Assembly (NCBI GenBank): GCA_018971835.1
Contig: JAGWZW010000012.1
Location: 1 to 60,165, forward strand
Reading direction: 5' to 3'
Length of the DNA: 60,165 nucleotides
Source: Alphaproteobacteria bacterium
GTDB taxonomy: Bacteria; Pseudomonadota; Alphaproteobacteria; Micropepsales; Micropepsaceae
This document shows, piece after piece, positions 26,103-34,223 of the stretch. Position 1 is the first letter of the stretch, and every line of letters starts with the position of its first letter. Made by a program: the position numbers and the translations under genes. The notes beneath the pieces were generated by a model. That model had not been told where the DNA came from and made no database searches. It saw nothing but the letters and a program-made list of their open reading frames with translations.

Positions 26103-27971
26103 ATGGCAAACTATCCACTCGCGGTGTCGGCCGCGCTGGTGATCTTCGTCGCCTCGGCCACGGCGGCCGCAAGCGCACCCACGCCGGCACCGGCCCCGGC
26201 CCAGATTCTGGCCGCCAACCGGGCCGCATCCGGCGGCGCGGCCTGGAACGGCAAGACTGCGCTCAAGACCGACTATGCCTATTCCGGTCAGGGCATGGCA
26301 GGCAAGGTCGAAGACCTGGCCGATTTCACCAAACCGCGTTTCGTCGAGCATTTCGAGATCGGCCCGATGAAGGGCGCCAACGGCTTTGACGGAAAAGAGG
26401 CCTGGGCGCTCGATCCGAATGGCACCGTGACCGTCCAGAATGGCGGCGACCAACGCCAGGTCGCCATCAACCAAACCTATCGCGATGCCAATCTGTGGTG
26501 GCGCAAGGATTTCGGCAGCGCAAAGATCGAAGCACAGGGCGTCAAGAGCGAAAACGGCACGGACTACGACGTGCTGCGCGTCACGCCCGCAGGCGGCAAG
26601 CCATTCGATGCCTGGTTCGATGCGACAACGCACCTGCTCTGGCGCCTGGTGGAAATCAACGGCGAGCAGACCGTCACCACGACGCTTTCGGCCTACAAGA
26701 GCTTCGAGGGCGTGATGCTTCCCACCGCGACGCTCGTCAGCACCGGCGACAAGAAATACGACCAGCACATCACGCTTCAGAGCGCCAGCTTCCTGCCCGC
26801 GCAGCCGGATGCCGCCTTCGCCCCGCCCAAGGTCGAGGTCAATGACTTTGCGATCGCCGGCGGTGCGACCGAGACAAGCTTCCCCTTCCGGCTCATCAAC
26901 AACCACATCTATGCCGATGTGCGCGTGAACGGCAAAGGACCGTTTCTCTTCATCTTCGACACCGGCGGGGTCAACCTGCTCACCCCACCGACCGCCGCCG
27001 AACTGGACCTCAAGGTCGAAGGCAAGATGGAAGCCAACGGCGCCGGTTCCGGCCACATGGAGGCGGGACTGGCCAAGGTCTCCGCGCTGACGCTGGGCGA
27101 TGCCAGCGTGAACAACCAGGTGTTCATGGTCTTGCCGCTGAACCAGATGTCCGATGTCGAGGGTCTGGACGAAACCGGCATGGTGGGCTTCGAGACGTTC
27201 CGCCGCTTTGTCACGCGCATCGATTACGGCACGCACACCGTGACGCTGATCAAGCCCGGTGCCTTCGATCCGAAGGACGCCGGCACGCCGATCCCCATCG
27301 CCTTCGACGGCAACACGATCGAAGCCGATGCCAGCTTTGACGGCATCAAGGGCAACTTCATTATCGACACCGGAAACCGCAACTCGATAACGTTGAACAC
27401 GCATTTCGTAGCCATCAACGGACTGCGCGCCAAGGCGGGCAAGGGCGTGGATGCCGTAGCCGGCTGGGGCGTGGGCGGACCTACCCGTGCCTTCGTCAGC
27501 CGCGGCAATGTGCTGTCATTCGACGGTTACGACATCAAGGGCCCGGTGGTGGAAATGTCCACCGACCAGGCCGGCGCTTTTGCCGCGGCCTCGCTGTCCG
27601 GCAATATCGGCGCCGGCATCCTCAAGCGCTTCGTGGTGACGCTCGATTACGGCCATTCGCGGATGTACCTGAAGCCGGTGGCCGGCACGGTGGCGGACCT
27701 CGACACCTACGACCGCGCCGGAATGTGGATCAACGCCAGCACCAAGGGCTTCAAGGTGGTGGACGTGACCAAGGGCTCGCCGGCCGAAACGGCCGGCCTG
27801 ATGGCGGGCGACATCATCACCGCGGTGGACGGCACGCCCGCGGAGGAGATCAAGCTCTACGATCTGCGCCAGCGCCTGCGTGACGACGAACCGGGCACCG
27901 AAATTTATTTCACCGTGATGCGCGGCAGCAGCGCCAAAATGATCGAGATCACGCTGAAAAACCTGATCTAG
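26103..27971 (+). CDS. Exported tandem retropepsin-like aspartyl protease with C-terminal PDZ domain
   Basis: A 622-residue protein. After a signal peptide (MANYPLAVSAALVIFVASATAAA) a region of about 200 residues resembles outer-membrane lipoprotein carrier-type domains (GFDGKEAWALDPNG, FDAWFDATTHLLWRL). Two aspartyl protease domains follow: the first has FIFDTGGVNLLTP (about 279-292), the second FIIDTGNRNSITL (about 418-431). The last 90 residues are a PDZ domain (GFKVVDVTKGSPAETAGLMAGDIITAVDG). Retropepsin domains act as dimers; here the two copies in one chain may pair internally. GGAGGG precedes the ATG. Alphaproteobacteria and Bacteroidota have similar predicted proteases, but substrates are unknown. 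A hairpin terminator follows the stop. Confidence 0.8.
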   Translation: MANYPLAVSAALVIFVASATAAASAPTPAPAPAQILAANRAASGGAAWNGKTALKTDYAYSGQGMAGKVEDLADFTKPRFVEHFEIGPMKGANGFDGKEAWALDPNGTVTVQNGGDQRQVAINQTYRDANLWWRKDFGSAKIEAQGVKSENGTDYDVLRVTPAGGKPFDAWFDATTHLLWRLVEINGEQTVTTTLSAYKSFEGVMLPTATLVSTGDKKYDQHITLQSASFLPAQPDAAFAPPKVEVNDFAIAGGATETSFPFRLINNHIYADVRVNGKGPFLFIFDTGGVNLLTPPTAAELDLKVEGKMEANGAGSGHMEAGLAKVSALTLGDASVNNQVFMVLPLNQMSDVEGLDETGMVGFETFRRFVTRIDYGTHTVTLIKPGAFDPKDAGTPIPIAFDGNTIEADASFDGIKGNFIIDTGNRNSITLNTHFVAINGLRAKAGKGVDAVAGWGVGGPTRAFVSRGNVLSFDGYDIKGPVVEMSTDQAGAFAAASLSGNIGAGILKRFVVTLDYGHSRMYLKPVAGTVADLDTYDRAGMWINASTKGFKVVDVTKGSPAETAGLMAGDIITAVDGTPAEEIKLYDLRQRLRDDEPGTEIYFTVMRGSSAKMIEITLKNLI

Positions 27972-27992
27972 GCTGCCGCAACGGCAAGATTG

Positions 27993-28022
27993 AAGGGGCC
28001 CGCAAACCCGTGGAGCCCCTTT
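27993..28022 (+). terminator. Probable intrinsic terminator
   Basis: AAGGGGC pairs with GCCCCTT around a 15-base loop and is followed by T-rich bases, just after the retropepsin-PDZ gene. Confidence 0.5.
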
Positions 28023-28094
28023 ATTCCTGCTGCCCAATCGGCCTAAAAAGCATGCAGAGTTGCTTGCGCCGGACTGCCCAGCAAAGGAGCCCTC

Positions 28095-29909
28095 ATGCCG
28101 ATCTACCGCGCCCCCCTCGACGACTTCCGTTTCGTCATCAACGAACTGCTGGAACTGGAGACGCTGCACGACCTGCCGCATTTCGGCGAACTCTCGGCCG
28201 ATCTGGTGGAAGACATCCTGACCAACGCCGGCAAGTTCTGCGAGGAAGTGCTGCAACCGATCAACCAGTCCGGCGACGAGGAAGGCGCCCATTTCGAGAA
28301 CGGCGTGGTGCGCACGCCCAAGGGCTTCAAGGAAGCCTACCGGGCCTATTGCGAGGCGGGCTGGGGCAGCCTCGCCTCTTCCGAAAAATTCGGCGGCGCA
28401 GGCATGCCCGCACTGATCGCGCTGGCGGTGGCCGAGATGGCCAATTCGGCCAACCAGTCCTTCGCCATGTATCCGGGCCTGACCAGCGCGGCGGCGGGTG
28501 CGCTGGCCGCCACCGGCGCGGACTGGATGAAAGAAAACGTGCTGCCCAAGATGATCTCCGGCGAATGGGCGGGCACCATGTGCCTGACCGAGCCGCATTG
28601 CGGCACCGATTTGCGCCTAATGAAGACACGCGCGGTGGAGCAGCCGGACGGCACCTATCGCATGAGCGGCACCAAGATCTTCATCTCCGGCGGCGATCAG
28701 GATCTGACCGACAACATCATCCACATGGTGATCGCCAAGATTCCGGACGAGAACGGCCAGATCCACGACGATCTGTCCACCGTGAACTTCTTCATGGTGC
28801 CGAAATTCCTGGTGGACGAGACGGGCAAGATGGGCGCGCGCAATGGCGTCTCCACCGGTGGCATCGAGAAGAAGATGGGCATCAAGGCGCAAGCCACCTG
28901 CGTGCTCAATTTCGACGACGCCGTGGCCTGGCGCCTCGGCCCGAAGCCAGACAAGGAAGGCGAAGCGCGCTCGGCCTCCGCCGGCATGGCCGGCATGTTC
29001 GGCATGATGAACACCGCGCGCATCGGCGTAGGCATCCAGGGCGTCTCGATCGCCGAGGTCGCCTATCAGAACGCGCTGGCCTATGCGCATGAGCGCCGCG
29101 TCGGCCGCGCGCTGACCGGCGCCGCCGATCCCGACAAGCCCGCCGACCTCGAAATCGTCCATCCCGACGTGCGCCGCATGCTGCTGCATGCGCGCAGCTT
29201 CGTGGAGGGCGCGCGCGCGGTGATCATGTGGACCGCGCTCAATATGGCGATCGCCGATTCGAGCCGGCCGGAGAAGAACACCGCCGGCCTGCTGGCCGAC
29301 CTGATGACGCCGGTGATCAAGGCCTTCTTCACCGACATGGGCTTCGAGGCCGCCAACATGGCGATGCAGGTCTATGGCGGCCACGGCTATATCCGCGACA
29401 ACGGCGTGGAGCAGTTCGTGCGCGACGGGCGCATCAACCAGACCTATGAAGGCGCCAACGGCGTGCAGGCGATGGACCTGGTCGGCCGCAAGCTGGGGCG
29501 CAAAGGCGGCGCGGCGCCGATGGCGCTGTTCCAGACCATCTCGGGCTGGCTCTCCGAGAACGCGGGCGACGAGAAGCTGAGCCGTTACGTGAAGCCGGTC
29601 GAGCGCGGGCTCGGCGTTCTGCAACAGGCCACGATGTGGCTGGCGCAGCACGGGATGGCGAACCCCAACGACGCCGGCGCCGCGGCCACTGATTATCTGC
29701 GCCTGATGGGCATCGTCACCGTCGGCTGGATGTGGGCGCGTATGGCCAAACTGGCGCAAGCCAAGCTGGACGCGGGCGACAGCAACAAGCCCTTCAACAA
29801 CGGCAAGCTGGTGTCCGCGCGCTACTGGATGGAACGCATGATCCCCGAATGCCCGATGCTGTTCGAACGCATCCAGGCCGGCAGCGAGAACATCATGGCG
29901 TTCGAGTGA
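28095..29909 (+). CDS. Acyl-CoA dehydrogenase, large DmdC-like type
   Basis: A 604-residue flavoprotein that introduces the alpha-beta double bond into an acyl-CoA. Length and the N-terminal segment (MPIYRAPLDDFRFVINELLE) place it in the long AcdB/DmdC-like subfamily, not the 380-residue type. FAD-binding and active-site marks are AGTMCLTEPHCGTDLRLMKT, GTKIFISGGDQDLTDNIIHM and, at the catalytic glutamate, QTYEGANGVQAMDLVGRKLG. The C-terminal extension (about 460-604) is typical of the subfamily. AAGGAG is six bases before the ATG. No enoyl-CoA hydratase or thiolase is adjacent. DMSP-derived acyl-CoA (DmdC) is one known substrate of relatives, but a fatty or aromatic acyl-CoA is equally possible here. 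Confidence 0.88.
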   Translation: MPIYRAPLDDFRFVINELLELETLHDLPHFGELSADLVEDILTNAGKFCEEVLQPINQSGDEEGAHFENGVVRTPKGFKEAYRAYCEAGWGSLASSEKFGGAGMPALIALAVAEMANSANQSFAMYPGLTSAAAGALAATGADWMKENVLPKMISGEWAGTMCLTEPHCGTDLRLMKTRAVEQPDGTYRMSGTKIFISGGDQDLTDNIIHMVIAKIPDENGQIHDDLSTVNFFMVPKFLVDETGKMGARNGVSTGGIEKKMGIKAQATCVLNFDDAVAWRLGPKPDKEGEARSASAGMAGMFGMMNTARIGVGIQGVSIAEVAYQNALAYAHERRVGRALTGAADPDKPADLEIVHPDVRRMLLHARSFVEGARAVIMWTALNMAIADSSRPEKNTAGLLADLMTPVIKAFFTDMGFEAANMAMQVYGGHGYIRDNGVEQFVRDGRINQTYEGANGVQAMDLVGRKLGRKGGAAPMALFQTISGWLSENAGDEKLSRYVKPVERGLGVLQQATMWLAQHGMANPNDAGAAATDYLRLMGIVTVGWMWARMAKLAQAKLDAGDSNKPFNNGKLVSARYWMERMIPECPMLFERIQAGSENIMAFE

Positions 29910-29915
29910 TGTTTT

Positions 29916-30737
29916 TTACGGGGGAAATGATTGCGATGCCCGTATGTCAATCATCCGGTGCAAGTGCGGGTACTCTGTGCTTAGAAAGCCAAGGCCGTTA
30001 AGGGCACTTCTTACCTCGGCCCACCCTATCAACTTCGGTGCAGCGTCGGAACTTTCGCGCGCATAGTCGAAGAATGCCACGCCATAAGCGATTACCGTGG
30101 CCGCATCGAGAATATATTCTTCGATGTTTGCGGTCAAAATTAACGTGGCATCTCTATTTTGTCCTGTACCAGATGCCCTAAGAAAGCGGATTCGTGAGTT
30201 TTGGACCTGTAGCTTCGAGAGCATTCTCGCGAGCGGGGCGCTGAAATAACCGTCCGAAACTTCGATCAGATCCCGAAAGAGCGAGATTGATTCATCCGGG
30301 ATTTCAGGAAATTCTGGCATAGGCATCTGAGCCGGAATAATTCCTCCTTGCCGATGATCATAAATTTGTCGAAGAACGAGCGCCACACCTTCGCAATATT
30401 CTATTAGCTTACCTAAAGCCATCGGCATCACTGCGCGAAGCGCCGCGCGTCGCCGGTCGAGCCTTTGCTGTTCAAGCCTTTCGGTATGGCTAATCTGCTT
30501 GTTGATGTAACTTCCGCCAACTAGAGCTGCAGCAATCGCAAGTGCGCCTGCCAGTAGTGTCTGCCAGCGCTCTACCGAATGTAAAAGAACAAAATCACCA
30601 AACGCTTGCCAATCAGTCCGCAAACAAGGGCCGGAAAAAACGGGTGTACATTCCAATCGTTCCAGCGTGAACACGGCATAGAGCACGGTCCATATGGACA
30701 CAAAAATCACCGTTGTCCAAATGATCGCTTTCTTCAT
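29916..30737 (-). CDS. Membrane protein with two N-terminal helices, unknown function
   Basis: A 273-residue frame with two membrane helices (AIIWTTVIFVSIWTVLYAVF and, after a loop with two Cys, WQTLLAGALAIAAALVGGSYI) followed by a long cytoplasmic region rich in charged helices (SHTERLEQQRLDRRRAALRA; IYDHRQGG; SRIRFLRASGTGQNRD). The helix-helix-Arg-rich arrangement (YINKQISHTERLE...RRRAALRA) is a recurrent one in proteobacterial hypothetical proteins. The ATG at 30737 is chosen because translation upstream of it has no conserved look. Its composition is AT-richer than its neighbours, so it may be a recent acquisition. Convergent with the acyl-CoA dehydrogenase by 6 bp. I do not recognise the family. 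Confidence 0.55.
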   Translation of the reverse strand: MKKAIIWTTVIFVSIWTVLYAVFTLERLECTPVFSGPCLRTDWQAFGDFVLLHSVERWQTLLAGALAIAAALVGGSYINKQISHTERLEQQRLDRRRAALRAVMPMALGKLIEYCEGVALVLRQIYDHRQGGIIPAQMPMPEFPEIPDESISLFRDLIEVSDGYFSAPLARMLSKLQVQNSRIRFLRASGTGQNRDATLILTANIEEYILDAATVIAYGVAFFDYARESSDAAPKLIGWAEVRSALNGLGFLSTEYPHLHRMIDIRASQSFPP

Positions 30738-30955
30738 ATTGCGTGCCACAACTATCTTCCGAACCGAACGCACCTTCACGTCGGTGGCCCATTCGCCTTC
30801 TTCGTCGCATCGTTCGCCGGTTCGGCGTTGAGGCCGGACTGAGTCATCACCACGCGGTATTCCGCGCCGTCGGCCATCACGCTCATGCTCATGGTGCTGA
30901 CGACAGTGAACAGCACCACGAGCCGCGCCCGCGCCGGACGGTCGCGCGTGGCAGC

Positions 30956-32203
30956 TTACGCCACCCGCACCGGCCGGGGCATGCGCTCGGTGCCGGCGAA
31001 CTTCATGGTGCGCTCGGCTTCGATCATGTAGTCGCGGGTGATCGGCAGGGCGTCCACGTTCTTGACCAGTTGCACCTGGAACACCACCAGCCCTTCGTGA
31101 CGGAATCCCATCTCCGAGCCGGCGAGGTAGAATTCCCACATGCGGCAGAAGCGCTCGTCGTAAAGCGCGGCGGCCTCGGCCCAGTGCGCCTTGAAGCGGC
31201 GGCGCCATTCCTTGAGCGTTTCGGCATAGTGCAGGCGCAGGATTTCCACGTCCGACACCATCAGGCCGGCTTTCTCGATCACCGGCAGCATTTCGCTCAG
31301 GGCAGGCGTGTAGCCGCCGGGGAAGATGTATTTGCGGATCCAGGGATTGGTGGCGCCGGCCCCGTCGCTGCGGCCGATAGTATGGATCAGGGCCACGCCG
31401 TCGTCGGTCAGCAGCTCGCGCACCTTGTCGAAATAGGCCTGGTAATAGGGCACGCCGACATGCTCGAACATGCCCACCGAGACGATGCGATCGAATTTGT
31501 CGTCGAGCTTGCGGTAATCGACCAGCTCGAAACGGCAGCGGTCTTCCAGATGCGCCTTGGCCGCCCGCGCGCGGGCCACGCCAAGCTGCTCTTCGGAGAG
31601 CGTGATGCCTAGCACATTGGCCTTGCAATCCCGCGCCAGATCGAGCGCCAGCCCGCCCCAGCCGCAGCCGATGTCGAGCACCTTGAGCCCCGGCCGGTCG
31701 CAGTAGAGCTTGGCTGCGATGTGGCGCTTCTTGGCCACCTGCGCCTCGTCGAGGCTCGCCCCCGGTTGGGAGAAATAAGCACAGGAATATTGCCGGTCCT
31801 GGTCGAGGAACAGATCGTAGAGCTTGCCGGAAAGATCGTAGTGATGTGCCACATGATCCTTGGCGCGGGAAATGGGGTTGTATTGCCCCAGCGGCCGCAG
31901 CAGGCGGCGGATGCGGTCGGCCAGCCAGATGATTCCGCGCGGCGGTGCGCCGGTGCCAATATTGCGCATCAGCAGCGAAAGAACATCGGCGATATCGCCT
32001 TCCTCAACGGTCAGCCGCCCGTCCATGTAGAGTTCGCCAAGCTTCAGCTCGGGATTGAGCGCCAGTTCGGCCATCGCCGCCCGGTCGTGCAGATTCACTG
32101 TGACGCGCGGCGCGCCGCTGCCGAAGGTGTCGCGTGCGCCGTCCGGCCGGAGCAAGGTCAGCGTGCCGTGTTTGACGATACTGTTCAGCAATCCGCGCAG
32201 CAT
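30956..32203 (-). CDS. cfa: Cyclopropane-fatty-acyl-phospholipid synthase
   Basis: A 415-residue SAM-dependent enzyme that adds a methylene bridge across double bonds of membrane phospholipid acyl chains. The N-terminal domain (about 1-110) leads to the characteristic NPISRAKDHVAHHYDLSGKLYDLFL (108-132), then QYSCAYFSQPGASLDEAQVAK. The SAM site is LKVLDIGCGWGGLALDLA, and the later VGMFEHVGVPYY and IFPGGYTPALSEMLPVIE are family-typical. GGGAGA stands seven bases before the ATG. The C terminus FRHEGLVVFQVQL is standard. It is not in an obvious operon: the gene behind it is an ArsC-like protein, 158 bp away. Confidence 0.92.
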   Translation of the reverse strand: MLRGLLNSIVKHGTLTLLRPDGARDTFGSGAPRVTVNLHDRAAMAELALNPELKLGELYMDGRLTVEEGDIADVLSLLMRNIGTGAPPRGIIWLADRIRRLLRPLGQYNPISRAKDHVAHHYDLSGKLYDLFLDQDRQYSCAYFSQPGASLDEAQVAKKRHIAAKLYCDRPGLKVLDIGCGWGGLALDLARDCKANVLGITLSEEQLGVARARAAKAHLEDRCRFELVDYRKLDDKFDRIVSVGMFEHVGVPYYQAYFDKVRELLTDDGVALIHTIGRSDGAGATNPWIRKYIFPGGYTPALSEMLPVIEKAGLMVSDVEILRLHYAETLKEWRRRFKAHWAEAAALYDERFCRMWEFYLAGSEMGFRHEGLVVFQVQLVKNVDALPITRDYMIEAERTMKFAGTERMPRPVRVA

Positions 32204-32361
32204 GATCGTCTCCCTGAAAACACCAGCCCCAGGACGCCAAAGTTAACCAAGGAATGGCGCCAAAGAAAATATGTTTGAGACTTGCATGCGGATATTGATA
32301 TCACGCAACGATGGCGTAAAATCGATCTGCCGCTCGGCTATCACTTTGATTTTACTGGATT

Positions 32362-32724
32362 TCAGGTACGTCTGGCGCGCTGGCCGAAAACACTGGCATA
32401 GAGGTCCGGCTTGAAACCGGCGAGCAGGCGGCCGTCCGCTTCCAGCATCGGGCGCTTGATCATCGAGGGCTGGGCCAGCATCAGGACCACTGCTTTCGCG
32501 GCAGTGAGGCCGTCCTTGTCGGCCTGCGGCAGCTTGCGGAAGGTGGTGCCCGCCCGATTGAGCACCGTCTCCCAGCCCAGTTCCTTGACCCAGCGTTCGA
32601 GTGTCGCCCTATCGATGCCTTCGGATTTGTAATCGTGGAAGCGGTATTCGATGCCCTGCGCCTCGAGCCAGGTGCGAGCCTTCTTCATCGTGTCGCAGGC
32701 CTTGATACCGTAGATCGTCACCAT
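32362..32724 (-). CDS. ArsC/Spx-family protein, YffB-like
   Basis: A 120-residue thioredoxin-fold protein. It begins MVTIYGIKACDTMKKARTWLEAQGIEYRFHDYKSEGID, the YffB-type start with one N-terminal cysteine (C10). LNRAGTTFRKLP and LIKRP-like MIKRPMLEADGRLLAGF are the usual family blocks. YffB-like proteins resemble arsenate reductase but have no proven arsenate activity; a glutathione-dependent thiol-reductase role is thought likely. The gene is on the same strand as the BKACE and thioesterase behind it, 58 bp away, and may be transcribed with them. Confidence 0.85.
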   Translation of the reverse strand: MVTIYGIKACDTMKKARTWLEAQGIEYRFHDYKSEGIDRATLERWVKELGWETVLNRAGTTFRKLPQADKDGLTAAKAVVLMLAQPSMIKRPMLEADGRLLAGFKPDLYASVFGQRARRT

Positions 32725-32782
32725 CTCTCACCCGTTCAGGAACAACGGCGCCGCGACAACCATACCATTTCGGGCCTCGGCG

Positions 32783-33655
32783 TTAAGTTGGCAGACCAAG
32801 TGCGGCCCGCGCCTCGCCCGGCGTGGCGACATCCGCGCCCAGCCTTTCGACCAGCTCGACCGCCCAGCGCACCAGCTCGGCGTTGTTCGCCGCCTTGCGC
32901 CCGCGCCTCAGATAGATCGTGTCCTCAAAACCGACGCGAACATTGCCACCCAGCAAAACGGCCTGCGCCGCCATCGGGTACGAATGCCGGCTGATGCCGA
33001 AACCGGTCCATTTGGCGCCGCGCGGAATCTGATTGCGCGCATAGATCATCGCCTCCGGCGTCGCCGGCAGGCCGTATTTCGTGCCCAGCACGAAGGAATA
33101 GGGCGCATGGGCGGGCAGCGCCTTCTTGGCCATCAGATCGTCCGCGAATACGAAATCGCCGGCCTCGAAACATTCGATTTCCGGCAGCACGCCGGCGTCC
33201 TGGATCATGTGGCCCATGCGGGTAATCATCGGATCCAGATTGATCGCCGCGCCGCCCCACAGATTCATGGTGCAGATATCGAGCGTGCACATCTCGGGCC
33301 TGAGATCGAGGATGTGTTCAAGCCGCTTTTCCGCCGTGAACATCAGCGTTCCCGAACCCGGCAGCGCCGGATCGTCCGGGCTTTGCATCCAGGTGCAGCC
33401 GGGCCCGGTGGTGACGTTGAGGATCGCTTCGTTGCTGCGTTGGCGGATCAAGCCCACCGCCTCGCGGTAGAGGTCAAGTTCCGTCGATTGCCCGCCGGTC
33501 GCCGGATCGCGGACGTGAATATGCAGGATCGAGGCGCCCGCTTCGATCGCGGAGACCCCCGCCTCGGCGATCTGCTGCGGCGTGATCGGGAAATTCGGGT
33601 GATCGGGCAGCGGCGAACTGCCGGTGACCGCGCAGGTGATGAAGACCTTGTCCAC
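32783..33655 (-). CDS. Beta-keto acid cleavage enzyme (BKACE, DUF849); VceA-type candidate
   Basis: BKACE proteins are zinc-dependent TIM barrels that cleave a beta-keto acid with acetyl-CoA, giving acetoacetate and a new acyl-CoA. The 290-residue length fits. Marks are FITCAVTGSSP, the zinc-binding HIH at 45-47 in ASILHIHVRDP, PEIECFEAGDF and LGGNVRVGFEDTIYL. The start is a GTG at 33655, backed by AGGAGG six bases upstream. It lies 41 bp behind a hotdog thioesterase on the same strand. In a lignin-dimer locus this pair fits the vanilloylacetate step known from Sphingobium SYK-6 (VceA making vanilloyl-CoA, VceB hydrolysing it). Family assignment is firm; the aromatic substrate is inferred from context. 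Confidence 0.87.
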   Translation of the reverse strand: MDKVFITCAVTGSSPLPDHPNFPITPQQIAEAGVSAIEAGASILHIHVRDPATGGQSTELDLYREAVGLIRQRSNEAILNVTTGPGCTWMQSPDDPALPGSGTLMFTAEKRLEHILDLRPEMCTLDICTMNLWGGAAINLDPMITRMGHMIQDAGVLPEIECFEAGDFVFADDLMAKKALPAHAPYSFVLGTKYGLPATPEAMIYARNQIPRGAKWTGFGISRHSYPMAAQAVLLGGNVRVGFEDTIYLRRGRKAANNAELVRWAVELVERLGADVATPGEARAALGLPT

Positions 33656-33696
33656 TGTAAACCTCCTGAGGGATTCTTGCTGACCGAATGGGACGG

Positions 33697-34110
33697 TCAG
33701 ACGAAGCGGGCGCGCACGTCCTCAGGGATGGGCGCCCCTTTCAATCGCTCCGTGTCAACCGGATCGCGCACTGTCCACACCCGCGTTTCGACGCCTTCCA
33801 CGGCCAGCGCCTCACCGCGCAACAGGCGGTGCTGCACTTCAAAGCTCGACCGCCGCCATTCGCGAATGGCGCTTTCGATGACCACTTCGTCGCCATATTG
33901 GCTGGGAATCAAGAAGCGGACGCGCAAATCCACTACAGGACAACCGGCCATGTTGTAATCCCTGAGCATCTGCCGCTTGGGCAGCCCGGCCTGCTCGAAC
34001 AGCGATACCGTGCAGCTGTCGAAGAAGAACAGATAGCGCGGGAAATGCACGATGCCGGCCGGATCGCAGTCGCCCCATTCGATCTTCCAGCTTCTCCGGC
34101 CTACCAGCAT
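33697..34110 (-). CDS. Hotdog acyl-CoA thioesterase (4HBT family); VceB-type candidate
   Basis: A 137-residue thioesterase with the 4-hydroxybenzoyl-CoA thioesterase active-site pattern WGDCDPAGIVHFPRYLFFFD, in which the aspartate acts as nucleophile or base. Later VVDLRVRFLIPSQYGDEVVIES fits the hotdog beta strands. It precedes the BKACE gene by 41 bp on the same strand. Hydrolysing an aromatic acyl-CoA such as vanilloyl-CoA would complete the release of vanillate. The fold is certain, the substrate inferred. Simple recycling of fatty acyl-CoA is the alternative. Confidence 0.85.
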   Translation of the reverse strand: MLVGRRSWKIEWGDCDPAGIVHFPRYLFFFDSCTVSLFEQAGLPKRQMLRDYNMAGCPVVDLRVRFLIPSQYGDEVVIESAIREWRRSSFEVQHRLLRGEALAVEGVETRVWTVRDPVDTERLKGAPIPEDVRARFV

Positions 34111-34170
34111 CGCCTCGCCGCCTTTTCATCTTCTGCCGTCTGCGTTGAACGGCAGCCATCCTAGGCAACA

Positions 34171-34202
34171 GGCACCGGCTCCGCCAGAGCGAAGCCGGTG
34201 CC
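34171..34202 (-). terminator. Hairpin downstream of the TonB-dependent receptor
   Basis: GGCACCGGCT pairs perfectly with AGCCGGTGCC around a 12-base loop, about 20 bases beyond the receptor stop on the minus strand. No clear U-run, so it may end transcription weakly or stabilise the 3' end. Confidence 0.45.
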
Positions 34203-34223
34203 GTCGGCAAAGCGATACTCCGC

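Noticed and set aside
30776..30892. 38-codon minus-strand frame (MSMSVMADGAEYRVVM...)
   Set aside because: Reads plausibly and follows the cfa gene, but has no ribosome site or recognisable family and is too short to support.
29916..31628. 570-codon minus-strand frame joining the membrane protein to part of the cfa gene
   Set aside because: Its first half is out-of-frame reading of the cyclopropane synthase; only the part from the ATG at 30737 is protein-like.
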